Of a stretch of 41,875 nucleotides of DNA, positions 1-6,586 are shown in pieces. The position numbers and the translations under genes were made by a program. Numbering within the stretch: position 1 is the first letter of the stretch; each line of letters opens with the position of its first letter. Below the pieces are notes generated by a model. That model had not been told where the DNA came from and made no database searches. It saw only the letters and a program-made list of their open reading frames with translations. Source of the stretch: a virus; IMG/VR virus record IMGVR_UViG_3300049032_000032, positions 1 to 41,875 of that record. One strand, written 5' to 3'.

Positions 1-127
1 ACGGCCCAGAAGACTCGCCCGCAACAACCAGGCCCTCAAAATTAACGCGCCGGTCAAGGATGTCAACAGCCTTCGCCGGCCACCCCATCACAGTCTCCAA
101 CGCATCAAACTGAGGCGGCACAGCAAT
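1..127. repeat. Terminal direct repeat, left copy (contig-closure overlap)
   Basis: These bases are identical to positions 41749-41875. The length equals a common maximal assembly k-mer. The repeat lies inside the portal gene, and joining the two copies restores an uninterrupted reading frame. It is therefore best read as the overlap of a circularised assembly rather than a biological terminal repeat. Confidence 0.95.
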
Positions 128-268
128 ACCAAGCTGCTGCACAATCTGCTTCGCGTCATAATACTTACGCCGCAACACATTCCGCCGCTGCTTACCCTCA
201 AGCTGCACCAACATCTCGTTGACGGCATCATTCTCGCCCTCAGACAGCCCAGGAACAGTGATACTCAC
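1..268 (-). CDS. Portal protein, N-terminal part (continues at the right end of the window)
   Basis: This is the first part of the portal gene. The start is GTG at 268-266, overlapping the terminase TGA as GTGA, so the two genes are translationally coupled. The protein begins VSITVPGLSEGEN. Its first 49 residues are charged and helical, then it runs in frame through position 1 into the sequence at 41748. Across the closed circle the gene is 1437 nt and encodes 478 residues. Read only from the right end of the window, it would look as if it started at a downstream GTG, which is an artefact of the linear ends. Confidence 0.9.
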   Translation of the reverse strand, partial: MSITVPGLSEGENDAVNEMLVQLEGKQRRNVLRRKYYDAKQIVQQLGIAVPPQFDALETVMGWPAKAVDILDRRVNFEGLVVAGESSGP

Positions 269-1704
269 AGAACCAACACCTTCCCCTGACCACCCTCCGC
301 AGAACGGGCCTTAGCAAATTTCACAACCCCAAAGTGCGCGCACGTAGCGGCCATCAATGGGGTCAGGTCAACTTCAAGCGACTTACGCGACCACTTCCAG
401 CCGCCTGCATCGCCCAAGCTATGTTTTTTTGCACCAGCCAACGAGGCGTTTAGTTGGTGCTGATCGAAGTGAGTAACCGACGCGTCTTTGGTGGCAGCGT
501 CATAGAACCCGCCACAGGCTTGCAGCAACTCGTTGCCGGTCAGAGCGAACACTTTAACTCCGCGCTTCTTCAGCGCTGGTTCAAGTGACCGGGCGGGGCT
601 GTAGGCATCCATCACCACGGGAATCCGCCGACCAGCACGCTTCACGATCCACTCAACGAGCGCATCAGTGTTTTCTGCGGCGTCTTCGAGATCGACAAGC
701 TCCACATGCACACCAGGCTCAGCCTTGAGACCAACGGAAACCGAAGCGGTTGTCCGTTCCGGGTTCATGTCGATTCCGAAGGCGGAAACCGGGACATCAT
801 CGACCGATGACACCGCACGCGCCGCCCACGCTGACGCAGGGATTACCGAAAGCTGTTCATCGGAAGACCATAGACCAAGACGTTCCCTAGCGAACGTCTC
901 CTCAGACATCGCCCCGAACTCATCCTCAATCGTGGTCGAATTCAGACGAAGCCCAAGGCTCGGATTCGTGGCAGCCCACAGAGACCTGTCCGACACGTCA
1001 ATATCTCCGGTCACAGACCACTCAACCCATGCGAGGCGCTTGTCCTTACCCTCAACACCAGCGGTACGCATACGCGTGAACACATCGCCGTCCATGTTCG
1101 GCGCCGGCGGAGTGCCAAGGAGTATCTGCAACGGATCGCCAGAAGGGGCAGAGGAAATGGTTGGCAACAGAGCCGCTTGTGCGTCCTCGCCATATTCCTG
1201 CGCCTCGTCACAGACCAGCACGTCTACGGTAAATCCGCGACCGGACCCCTTTGACCTGGCTATGAACTCCACCGAGCCGCCATTGTGCAAGACGATGGCT
1301 TCCTGCCCGTTCGTCTTCCGGATCTCCTTGACCAACTCGGCAAGCTCCGGATACTTACGCTCATTCTCGAAGAACGAAGCGATACGCAGGAATGCCTTGC
1401 GGGCCGTCTTCACCTCATGGGCGGTATGGAGGATCCGCAGACCAAGTTGAGCCATGAAGAACAGTTCGACCATCTCGAGGATGCCATTTTTTCCGTTCTG
1501 TCTGGCCACTGCTATGCCCCAGCGACCAGCAGCCCACTTACCCGCCTTGTCGCGGTTCATCCAGGCTTTCAAAACGTTCAACTGCCACTCATCAGGCTTC
1601 AATCCGTAAGCCTCAGCCAAGAAAGCGCAATCATCGGCGTCGGACCAACGAGTCTTTGGATGGTTGGCCACACGAGGTTCCTGAACCCCAACGAGTGCAG
1701 CCAC
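265..1704 (-). CDS. terL: Terminase large subunit (packaging ATPase and nuclease)
   Basis: This is the ATP-driven motor and headful or cos nuclease of DNA packaging, 479 residues. The N-terminal ATPase shows a Walker A-like loop VARQNGKN at residues 66-73, Walker B VLVCDE at 162-167 and coupling motif LLGTPP at 195-200. The C-terminal RNase H-like nuclease shows FGIDMNPE with Asp312, VVMDAY with Asp366, and a late acidic site near Asp446 (LEVDLTP). The start is GTG at 1704, preceded by AGGTGA. The stop overlaps the portal start. The small protein at 1713-1952 sits 8 nt upstream. Length and gene order are typical of siphoviral TerL. Confidence 0.95.
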   Translation of the reverse strand: MAALVGVQEPRVANHPKTRWSDADDCAFLAEAYGLKPDEWQLNVLKAWMNRDKAGKWAAGRWGIAVARQNGKNGILEMVELFFMAQLGLRILHTAHEVKTARKAFLRIASFFENERKYPELAELVKEIRKTNGQEAIVLHNGGSVEFIARSKGSGRGFTVDVLVCDEAQEYGEDAQAALLPTISSAPSGDPLQILLGTPPAPNMDGDVFTRMRTAGVEGKDKRLAWVEWSVTGDIDVSDRSLWAATNPSLGLRLNSTTIEDEFGAMSEETFARERLGLWSSDEQLSVIPASAWAARAVSSVDDVPVSAFGIDMNPERTTASVSVGLKAEPGVHVELVDLEDAAENTDALVEWIVKRAGRRIPVVMDAYSPARSLEPALKKRGVKVFALTGNELLQACGGFYDAATKDASVTHFDQHQLNASLAGAKKHSLGDAGGWKWSRKSLEVDLTPLMAATCAHFGVVKFAKARSAEGGQGKVLVL

Positions 1705-1712
1705 AACATCAC

Positions 1713-1952
1713 CTATCCAGTTTTCTTAGCCCGCGCCTCACGCCTCTTGTTCAACTCATCTAGAGCGGTCAACGGCTTCTCAATGAGCGGCGCCTGAAGC
1801 TCATCAATCTGTAAAAGCACATCCGAGAATTGACGCGAGAGCGCCGCGACATCCCTAGACTGCTCAGCAGTATCGATCTCCCGCGCTAGGCGGTCACGGA
1901 GCGCCACAAGGCCCGCCAAACGCCCCCGTGGGGCAGCTTCGGACAGCGACAT
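1713..1952 (-). CDS. Putative terminase small subunit
   Basis: A 79-residue, highly charged, all-helical protein. It begins MSLSEAAPRGRLAG and contains an LRDRLAREI heptad region, then RDVAALSRQFSDVL. Short proteins of this RDVAALSRQ type lie directly upstream of terL in many actinophages and probably serve as the DNA-recognition subunit. I see no canonical HTH, so the call rests mainly on position. A strong GGAGG lies 5 nt before the ATG. The stop is 8 nt before the TerL GTG. Confidence 0.6.
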   Translation of the reverse strand: MSLSEAAPRGRLAGLVALRDRLAREIDTAEQSRDVAALSRQFSDVLLQIDELQAPLIEKPLTALDELNKRREARAKKTG

Positions 1953-2044
1953 CGAACCTCCAAACGTGGAAAACGGAACTCGGGGGGATACGCAGCCCTA
2001 CGCCGATGGCGGGCTAAGGGGCGGGGAGGACCGGGTCTCCCGGC
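1953..2044. other. Non-coding gap between HNH and TerS genes; candidate cos/pac region
   Basis: These 92 bp are G/C-rich and non-coding, with a G-run block (GGGGCGGGGAGGACCGGG) and a small hairpin CCGGG-TCT-CCCGG near 2030-2042. In HK97-like phages the HNH gene and the small terminase gene flank the cos site. By analogy this is the best place for the packaging start. No overhang can be identified from sequence alone. Confidence 0.3.
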
Positions 2045-2341
2045 CTACCACTTGCGAGAGGTTTTGAGCTTCGGAACTTGTGGTTTCGGTGCTCGGTCGC
2101 CGTTCCCGCGCCTCTGATTGCAAAGCCTGTGCGTGAGCCTGCAATTCTTACGGTCGTAAGGATCGCCGCCTTTTGAAACAGGGATGATCTCGTCTACCTC
2201 AGGAGACTCCGGAAAGCCATGAGGCAAAGTAACATCAACGGGTTTGAAGCAGATGCCGCAAGTATCTTCCTCGCGTAGTACGCGCTTACGTAGGGCGTTA
2301 CGCTTCGTACTGTTAGTGCGCCGAGGATTGGGCTTAGACAT
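2045..2341 (-). CDS. HNH endonuclease (packaging-associated)
   Basis: A 98-residue protein. Residues from about 35 form a beta-beta-alpha metal fold: CGICFKPV zinc knuckle, then EVDEIIPVSKGG, then NCRLTHRLCNQRRGN. The first core residue is Glu (VDE) where the classical motif has His (VDH). This substitution is common in phage HNH proteins beside terminases. HNH partners of this kind support cos cleavage in HK97-like phages. The start was chosen at 2341 because ATG overlaps the upstream TAA as TAATG; an in-frame upstream extension to 2431 lies inside the neighbouring gene and lacks support. Confidence 0.8.
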   Translation of the reverse strand: MSKPNPRRTNSTKRNALRKRVLREEDTCGICFKPVDVTLPHGFPESPEVDEIIPVSKGGDPYDRKNCRLTHRLCNQRRGNGDRAPKPQVPKLKTSRKW

Positions 2342-3111
2342 TAGGCTGCTTCTAGGTGCATGGCTGTTGCCCTTGCGATCAGTACATCCTTGGCCATGTT
2401 CGACCCATCTCCTCGTGCAGAGTTGCACCATGAATGGGCAAGCCTGAGATTAGACGGGGAATGGTCGGGGATGAGAGCTGCTGACTGGGGTTCGATATGG
2501 TCTAGCGTTGGCGCCCATTTACTGGGGTGCCTTGCGGTACGGTCTACTGGGTGTGCGCATATCTGGCAGGTCCACCTATCCCGGGCGTATATCTCTTGAC
2601 GCACCTTGGGGGATACCGAAAAGGAGGTGCCGCTAGAACGGCGTTTGAACTTGGCCGCGGTCTTGCAGTTATCCGAACAGTAGACACCAGCGGGAGCAAC
2701 AAAATGTTTACCGCACCAGGCGCAGCCGCCTACCACAAACACCCGGTTGCCGCCGTCACTACCTTGCGCGATGCGTTCTATCTTCGCTTCAAACATTCGG
2801 CGTATAAGACTCTTGCCCGTTGGGCGACACTTCGCGTGCCTTGGGTTCGCAGATTCGCCGAAACGTTCTAGATCCTCGCCGCACACGGTGCATGGCTGCC
2901 CGATGGACTTCCTCGGCCTGATCTTTTGCGTTGGGCTTATGCCGTCTCGCTCTTTGACCATCGCGTTATATGCGCGCATCTTGATCCGCTTATCCGTGCG
3001 GTTACACTCTACGGTGTAGCAGTAAGTGCGCCGCACGTTCTTGGGGATGAATGACTCGCCGCAGTACTTGCAGGGCATTGCCTCGTGACGCACGGATGGT
3101 ACGCTAGACAT
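2341..3111 (-). CDS. HNH endonuclease with multiple zinc-ribbon motifs
   Basis: A 256-residue protein. The N-terminal two-thirds contain several Cys pairs: CKYCGESF, a following YC..EC, CTVCGEDL, CAWCGKHF and YCSDNCK. These suggest two or three zinc ribbons for DNA binding. The C-terminus is a canonical HNH nuclease: RWTCQICAHPV, then PTLDHIEPQS, then NLRLAHSWCNSARGD. Unlike its downstream neighbour it keeps the DH dyad. ATG at 3111 follows AGAGGAG at good spacing. The two tandem HNH genes are coupled (TAATG). It could be a homing-type or packaging nuclease. Confidence 0.8.
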   Translation of the reverse strand: MSSVPSVRHEAMPCKYCGESFIPKNVRRTYCYTVECNRTDKRIKMRAYNAMVKERDGISPTQKIRPRKSIGQPCTVCGEDLERFGESANPRHAKCRPTGKSLIRRMFEAKIERIAQGSDGGNRVFVVGGCAWCGKHFVAPAGVYCSDNCKTAAKFKRRSSGTSFSVSPKVRQEIYARDRWTCQICAHPVDRTARHPSKWAPTLDHIEPQSAALIPDHSPSNLRLAHSWCNSARGDGSNMAKDVLIARATAMHLEAA

Positions 3112-3139
3112 ATCAGCACTCCTCTAAAGTGTTGGTCAC

Positions 3140-3170
3140 GCTCCCGGTTGTTGACGCAACGCGGGAGCTT
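3140..3170. other. Strong hairpin in the intergenic region upstream of the HNH genes
   Basis: A long imperfect hairpin: GCTCCCG-GTTG-TTGACG-CAAC-G-CGGGAGC followed on the plus strand by TTTTCT. It could be a plus-strand intrinsic terminator guarding against antisense read-through, or an RNA structure in the leader of the HNH gene. The surrounding interval 3112-3373 has no convincing gene. An open minus-strand frame there has a good AGGAGG but no start codon. Confidence 0.45.
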
Positions 3171-3341
3171 TTCTCTGTGAAGTTTGGGGTGGCCGCGTCT
3201 CTCGACGAGGGCCGTGCTGCGTGACGGTGCAGCCCGAGATATGCGACCTCCTCAGATCGTTATCTTTGGTTGCCTGCTTTCACCAGGCGTTTTGCCCCGG
3301 CGGCGTAAGGTAGCGAATCTCTGCCCGGCGCAAATCAAAAT

Positions 3342-3366
3342 CGGCTTAGATTTTTTTCTAAACCGA
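3342..3366 (-). terminator. Terminator-like hairpin after the 61-aa gene
   Basis: Read leftward, CGGTTTAGA-AAAAAA-TCTAAGCCG forms a nine-pair stem with one G:U, followed by ATTTTGATTT. It sits 8 nt downstream of the stop at 3374 and is placed to separate the early operon from the packaging operon. Confidence 0.5.
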
Positions 3367-3373
3367 AAGTGTC

Positions 3374-3559
3374 TTAGTCGTCTTCGTCTTCTTCTTCGCC
3401 GCCCACGTAGACGATTTCGGCGCCTTCCATGAGGTCGGCTTGTCCCTCTTTGTATCCGCGTGCCCAGGTTCCGAGGCTGACCGTGGCGGTGACTTCGCGG
3501 ACGTGTTCGGCCTTGGCTTCGATGTATTCGGCGATGGCGTTGTAGAGACGTAGCTTCAT
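3374..3559 (-). CDS. Small acidic-tailed hypothetical protein
   Basis: A 61-residue protein that I do not recognise. It has a helical N-terminus (KLRLYNAIAEYIEAK) and ends in an acidic run GGEEEDEDD. ATG at 3559 overlaps the exonuclease TGA (ATGA), so it is translationally coupled to the DEDDy exonuclease and is the last gene before the terminator-like hairpin. An acidic tail could mimic DNA or bind a replication protein, but this is only a suggestion. Confidence 0.7.
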   Translation of the reverse strand: MKLRLYNAIAEYIEAKAEHVREVTATVSLGTWARGYKEGQADLMEGAEIVYVGGEEEDEDD

Positions 3560-4350
3560 CGTGTCGCCCTTGTCCTCGTCGGGTCCTGGAGCTTGGTGTT
3601 GCCGCGTACCCAGCCCTTGCAGTTAGTGCAGGAGTAGAGCCGATATGAGGTGACGTTCGTGTGCGTGGTGCCGTCGCGCTTGAGCTTCGTGGACCCGCAG
3701 TACGGACAAGAGTGCTCATCACCGCTGAACATGCCATGATGAGGCGCGTTGGTGATCCAAGGCAGTAGCCGAAGATAGGCCTTCTCAGTGATGACCACAT
3801 CGCCGCGGTTGTATTTTTCCATCGTCGCCCAGGCCTTTTCGGAACCTGCGATGCAGTCCAACCACAGATCGAAGCCTTGGTGCTTGACCTTCGCGCCAAC
3901 ACCGGATTGCTGCACCAGGTAGTCGAGTTTCCGTGATGGGAGGTCGAAGCGGTTCTTGTTGGTCTTGATGAGGTCGATGCTCTTGAATGGCTTTGGTGGT
4001 GCCATGCCGGCGAGCATGAAGGCGTTGTTCAGCTTTTTAACGTCGTATCGGTCACCGTTGTAAGTGACGACCACATCAGCTTCTGATAGGAGCTTGTGCG
4101 CGGCTTCAACCATCGGGAGGTAGTCGTCTTTGTGTTCGCTGTAGAACATGACTTCTTTGGATCCGAGCCACTTGGCGGCGAAGCACATCATGCCGCCGTG
4201 GTCGACGATCTGGTTGATGCCGATGTTCTGATCCCAGAGGCCCCAGGTGAAAACTTGTAGGGGCTTCGATTCGATGTCGAGGACCAAGACTTTCGTGTTC
4301 TTGGTTTCGGGGGCGAGTTTGGTGCGTACCTTCTTGGCGAACTGTCCCAT
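3556..4350 (-). CDS. DnaQ-like DEDDy 3'-5' exonuclease with C-terminal zinc ribbon
   Basis: A 264-residue RNase H-fold exonuclease. Exo I is LVLDIESKP (Asp25, Glu27). Exo II is VTYNGDRYDVKKLN (Asp100/Asp103). Exo III is KYNRGDVV, with Tyr180 and Asp184 in YxxxD spacing, which marks the DEDDy subclass. Residues 215-244 add a zinc ribbon (CPYCGS and CTNCKGW). The role is probably 3'-5' trimming or proofreading in phage replication and recombination. The start overlaps the upstream TAA (TAATG) and the stop overlaps the next ATG. Confidence 0.85.
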   Translation of the reverse strand: MGQFAKKVRTKLAPETKNTKVLVLDIESKPLQVFTWGLWDQNIGINQIVDHGGMMCFAAKWLGSKEVMFYSEHKDDYLPMVEAAHKLLSEADVVVTYNGDRYDVKKLNNAFMLAGMAPPKPFKSIDLIKTNKNRFDLPSRKLDYLVQQSGVGAKVKHQGFDLWLDCIAGSEKAWATMEKYNRGDVVITEKAYLRLLPWITNAPHHGMFSGDEHSCPYCGSTKLKRDGTTHTNVTSYRLYSCTNCKGWVRGNTKLQDPTRTRATR

Positions 4351-4544
4351 TACGCAGCCACCCGTTCACACATACAGTCTGACTTTTTGTGCCGACGCAC
4401 CGTATGTTCCGACATTGGATACCCAGCCCCGGTCATGATGCGGGCGACGCTGATGTGGGATGAGGTGTTGAGGAGTTGTTCGAGTGCGGCGTTGTCTTCC
4501 GCGTCGAACTGCTCACGTATGCGATGGAAGATACAGCGGCTCAT
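4350..4544 (-). CDS. Small HTH DNA-binding protein
   Basis: A 64-residue protein. Residues about 30-55 (SVARIMTGAGYPMSEHTVRRHK) look like a helix-turn-helix whose recognition helix is followed by His/Lys and a C-terminal Cys pair (CMC). Short proteins ending TVRRHKK..C.C are common in actinophage early regions and are presumed regulators. AGGGGA lies 8 nt upstream of the ATG. The stop is coupled to the exonuclease gene (TAATG). The upstream leader is the structured region 4583-4760. Confidence 0.65.
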   Translation of the reverse strand: MSRCIFHRIREQFDAEDNAALEQLLNTSSHISVARIMTGAGYPMSEHTVRRHKKSDCMCERVAA

Positions 4545-4582
4545 GGTGGTTTCCCCTGCTCATTGGGTGTTTTAAAAGGGTG

Positions 4583-4760
4583 TTGACGGTTACTTGCGAG
4601 GCCCGCTATGGGCCGCTCTTGGCGGCTGGTTGGTGTCGGGTAGTGTTCACCGTCAAGTGAATCGGTGGGCTGGCAGCTCATGAGATGAGCGGCTCAATGA
4701 GCTTGCACTGCGGGGAAACACGAAAGTGACGTCCCGTCTTACACGCTTAACCAGCCCACC
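4583..4760 (-). ncRNA. Candidate structured non-coding block (two stem-bounded elements)
   Basis: No gene fits here, although neighbouring genes are packed edge to edge. Element A (4664-4760) is bounded by a perfect 10-bp inverted repeat, GGTGGGCTGG/CCAGCCCACC. On the minus strand it contains GCTCAT-CTC-ATGAGC and further short stems. Element B (4583-4656) is bounded by a perfect 8-bp inverted repeat, TTGACGGT/ACCGTCAA, and encloses GGCCC-GCTAT-GGGCC. The arrangement resembles two consecutive folded RNA domains, or an origin-like DNA structure. It is not a recognisable tRNA: no T-loop consensus and no anticodon arm are visible. Strand is inferred from the operon. Confidence 0.4.
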
Positions 4761-4764
4761 AAAC

Positions 4765-4953
4765 TTAGTTGCGGAGGTTTTTGGATGCTCCGCGGAGGAT
4801 GGTGACTGCGTGGGTGAGTGCTGCACGGGCGGGAACTGTTTGGGTATCGTCCATCCCGGCGTCGAGGTCGTCTGCGATGCGTGAGAGGAGAGACGCGTCG
4901 TTGAGGAGGGCCACCGCAACTGGGTGCCTGACACGTTTTGCCGGGTCGTACAT
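4765..4953 (-). CDS. Small hypothetical protein
   Basis: A 62-residue helical protein beginning MYDPAKRVRHPVAVALLN. It has a central LSRIADDLDAG and a C-terminal AALTHAVTILRGASKNLRN. No family is recognised. The ATG at 4953 was preferred over one 30 nt upstream because GAAGGAGG lies at ideal spacing. It follows a promoter and a terminator-like hairpin, and precedes the structured non-coding block. Confidence 0.7.
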   Translation of the reverse strand: MYDPAKRVRHPVAVALLNDASLLSRIADDLDAGMDDTQTVPARAALTHAVTILRGASKNLRN

Positions 4954-4989
4954 GCCGCCTCCTTCGCTAAGTTTTTTGGGCAAAAGGAA

Positions 4990-5017
4990 AGGCCCCGAAC
5001 TTGTCGGAGCCTTTCGC
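4990..5017 (-). terminator. Intrinsic terminator or attenuator just downstream of a promoter
   Basis: On the minus strand AAAGGC-T-CCGA-CAAGT-TCGG-G-GCCTTT forms a strong stem followed by CCTTTTG. It lies between the promoter at 5037-5080 and the first gene (4953), so transcripts starting there would meet it within about 15-20 nt. Possible roles are attenuation, an antitermination target, or insulation from upstream transcription. Confidence 0.6.
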
Positions 5018-5036
5018 CTTCTTCTACCTATTAAAA

Positions 5037-5080
5037 ACGATACAGGACAAACTGTGTATCGTCAAGTACCTTTAAGTACC
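5037..5080 (-). promoter_or_regulatory. Leftward promoter with direct-repeat element and inverted repeat
   Basis: On the minus strand, GGTACTT-AAA-GGTACTT (5080-5064) runs into -35 TTGACG (5065-5060), a 17-bp spacer and -10 TATCGT (5042-5037). The spacer and -10 together contain a perfect inverted repeat CGATACA-N10-TGTATCG, a likely operator. The direct-repeat element recurs upstream of other operons in this genome. Confidence 0.65.
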
Positions 5081-5087
5081 TGCCTGC

Positions 5088-5165
5088 CTAAAAGTTAAGC
5101 GGCCCGGCCTTACAGCCAGGGGAATAGTTGGTGCAACCAGTACAGTCGCCGACTGCGCCTCGCAT
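5088..5165 (-). CDS. Possible 25-aa Cys-rich peptide
   Basis: A short frame, ATG at 5165 to TAG at 5088, encodes 25 residues with CTGC and a third Cys in a CxxC-x5-C pattern (DCTGCTNYSPGCKAG). It overlaps the end of the 57-aa gene in another frame and has a purine-rich GAGGAAAGAG upstream. The Cys spacing suggests metal binding. It is too short to be sure it is expressed. Confidence 0.3.
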   Translation of the reverse strand: MRGAVGDCTGCTNYSPGCKAGPLNF

Positions 5166-5283
5166 GCTTTGCTCTTTCCTCAGCTTTGGCAAGGTACTCG
5201 GCGAACACTTTATCGTCTGAAAGGTCAGGCAGCACTGCGGGCTTGGGAAGCTTGTAGGGAACGCCTGGTCGGGAGGCTTTCAC
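5110..5283 (-). CDS. Small basic hypothetical protein
   Basis: A 57-residue protein. It begins MKASRPGVPYKLPKPA, has an acidic DLSDDKVFAEYLAKAEE helix, then a basic ARRSRR stretch and ends in aromatic/hydrophobic WLHQLFPWL. GTG at 5283 overlaps the upstream TGA (GTGA). No family is recognised. It is the last gene of the transcription unit before the promoter and operator at 5037-5080. Confidence 0.65.
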   Translation of the reverse strand: MKASRPGVPYKLPKPAVLPDLSDDKVFAEYLAKAEERAKHARRSRRLYWLHQLFPWL

Positions 5284-5465
5284 GGCTTTTCCTCAACCCA
5301 TTCATCCAGTCGGCGCTCATACAATCGCTGGAAAGTCACCCCCCGCTTCCCGATCAACTCCAAGGTTTCAAAGTCTTCTGGGTCGCTTGTTTCAGCCAGC
5401 ACTTTCCCGTCCGCATCGATGGCCCTCCACCATTTTGTCGGCTTGCAGTAATCCGCATCAGTCAT
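5280..5465 (-). CDS. Small hypothetical protein
   Basis: A 61-residue protein beginning MTDADYCKPTKWWRAIDADG. It then reads as beta-rich (KVLAETSDPEDF) followed by a basic helix (TFQRLYERRLDEWVEEK). The start overlaps the upstream TGA (ATGA) and the stop overlaps the next GTG, so it is internal to a coupled operon. Its function is unknown; the Trp-rich N-terminus resembles small phage proteins that read 'WWRAID.DG..W.ET'. Confidence 0.7.
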   Translation of the reverse strand: MTDADYCKPTKWWRAIDADGKVLAETSDPEDFETLELIGKRGVTFQRLYERRLDEWVEEKP

Positions 5466-5605
5466 GCTGCGTCCAGCCTGTGGATTCTTGCCTGAATAAC
5501 CTCCCAGTCGTCCCCAGCCCTTGCGCACATGGCCTTGGCTGCGGCCTCAATCGCTTGATCAAATAAGTTCATAGCTGGCTCCCCTGCTTCATTGATCACG
5601 TTCAT
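5462..5605 (-). CDS. Small hypothetical protein, diverged ISDEAVEAA-like family
   Basis: A 47-residue protein. ATG at 5605 overlaps the upstream TGA. An internal ATG (MNLFDQAIEAAAKAM) has its own AGGGGAG and may be the true start, giving 36 residues. The core FDQAIEAAAKAMCARAGDDW resembles the N-terminal half of the DEAVEAA small-protein family found three more times in this genome, but lacks the AAAPYIA half. Confidence 0.6.
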   Translation of the reverse strand: MNVINEAGEPAMNLFDQAIEAAAKAMCARAGDDWEVIQARIHRLDAA

Positions 5606-6399
5606 GCTGCTCCGTTGATCGGGTGTTTGTGGCGGCGGGCGGTGATTTGGTCGAGTACGTCGCCGAGCCTGTATGCCGGCGGGATTGGGTTGCCAGCTTC
5701 GTCGTGTTCGGGGTTGGCCCTGGTGATTTTGTCCCGTAAGGCCCATTTGCGGATTTGGTCGGCGGTAACAGTGTGTCCGTACTGCGGCGCACTGAGTTTC
5801 CGTGAGAGGTCGGTTGCGGTGCCGATGTAGTAGTCTTTGGCGGTTGTTGCATGCGCCCGCCATTTGAGGACTTCGTAGGTAGTGCCGCAGGTTCGGCATT
5901 GGGCTTCCTGGTCACCTTTTGCCGCGTAGAGGTCGCTCTGGCATTCGGCGCATTGTCCTGCGAACACGCGGCCCTCGGTGCGGTGGGCGTGGTCTTGTCC
6001 GTGGCGTAGGTGGGTGCGCAGTTCGGGCTCAACCGTGTGTGCCCAGTCTTGCCGGCGGAGTGTGTCGAGGTGGGTGATGAGGTACGCGGCGATACCCTGG
6101 CTGGTGCGTGAGCTTATAGGGCCGGTGATATAAGCTAATTTTAGGCCCGTGCGCATGAGGTACGTGTGGAGTGCGTGTCGTGCGTCGAATACGTGTTCGT
6201 TGATGGGTAGGGGCGCGTGCAACGGGCCCGAGGACGATACCCTCTCTCCATAGCCCGCTGTCAGCGAGGTTCGTGCAACACCCGCGTCCAACACCTCAAC
6301 GACCCCATCAACCTCCGCCAACGCATAAGCCAGGCTCTCACCACAGGTCGTGCAGACGTAGAAGCCGTCCGGCGTTTCAGAACCACACTTGCAAATCAA
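5602..6399 (-). CDS. Zinc-finger/HTH DNA-binding protein
   Basis: A 265-residue protein. The N-terminus has a zinc ribbon (CKCGSE and CTTCGES). A second follows near residues 150-172 (CAECQSD and CRTCGTT). The C-terminal third (YYIGTATDLSRKLS, then TADQIRKWALRDKI, then YRLGDVLDQI) reads as a MerR-like winged helix that pairs a condition with a row-name 'YRLGDV' strand. This points to a sequence-specific regulator. The start is TTG at 6399 with GAGAGGGA at 5-nt spacing. The stop overlaps the next ATG. Confidence 0.75.
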   Translation of the reverse strand: MICKCGSETPDGFYVCTTCGESLAYALAEVDGVVEVLDAGVARTSLTAGYGERVSSSGPLHAPLPINEHVFDARHALHTYLMRTGLKLAYITGPISSRTSQGIAAYLITHLDTLRRQDWAHTVEPELRTHLRHGQDHAHRTEGRVFAGQCAECQSDLYAAKGDQEAQCRTCGTTYEVLKWRAHATTAKDYYIGTATDLSRKLSAPQYGHTVTADQIRKWALRDKITRANPEHDEAGNPIPPAYRLGDVLDQITARRHKHPINGAA

Positions 6400-6418
6400 T
6401 TGCTATCCCTCTCATTCT

Positions 6419-6586
6419 TCATCCGCCGTGTATCTGGCAAGCGGGGTTTGTCGGTCTGGGGTGGCGTGGGTTGTACCGCCACGGTGGACAGGAGCATCCG
6501 GGGTAACGGTTGGTTGGGCGGCTCCATGATGATGCGGCGCCGGTTCCAACGTCGGGGTGGTCGTTCCCTTCGCTGTCTTTCGCCAT
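6419..6586 (-). CDS. Small Pro/Cys-rich hypothetical protein
   Basis: A 55-residue protein. It begins MAKDSEGNDHPDVGTGAASS, then has RYPGCSCPPWRYNPRHPR and ends NPACQIHGG. Three Cys and several His could bind metal. GAAGGAGCC precedes the ATG at 6586. Its TGA overlaps an 8-codon ATG frame that runs into the TTG start of the zinc/HTH gene. Unrecognised. Confidence 0.6.
   Translation of the reverse strand: MAKDSEGNDHPDVGTGAASSWSRPTNRYPGCSCPPWRYNPRHPRPTNPACQIHGG

Noticed and set aside
1-127. Biological direct terminal repeat of a linear genome
   Set aside because: Its length equals an assembly k-mer, it falls inside the portal gene rather than at a packaging site, and joining restores the gene; circular closure is simpler.
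3252-3902. A 216-residue minus-strand frame overlapping the exonuclease and 61-aa genes
   Set aside because: Arg/Thr-rich, no SD, and it overlaps two better-supported genes in another frame.
4664-4760. tRNA gene suggested by a 10-bp terminal stem and cloverleaf-like inner stems
   Set aside because: No T-loop consensus, no anticodon arm of proper size and an acceptor stem longer than 7 bp; kept as an unassigned structured element.
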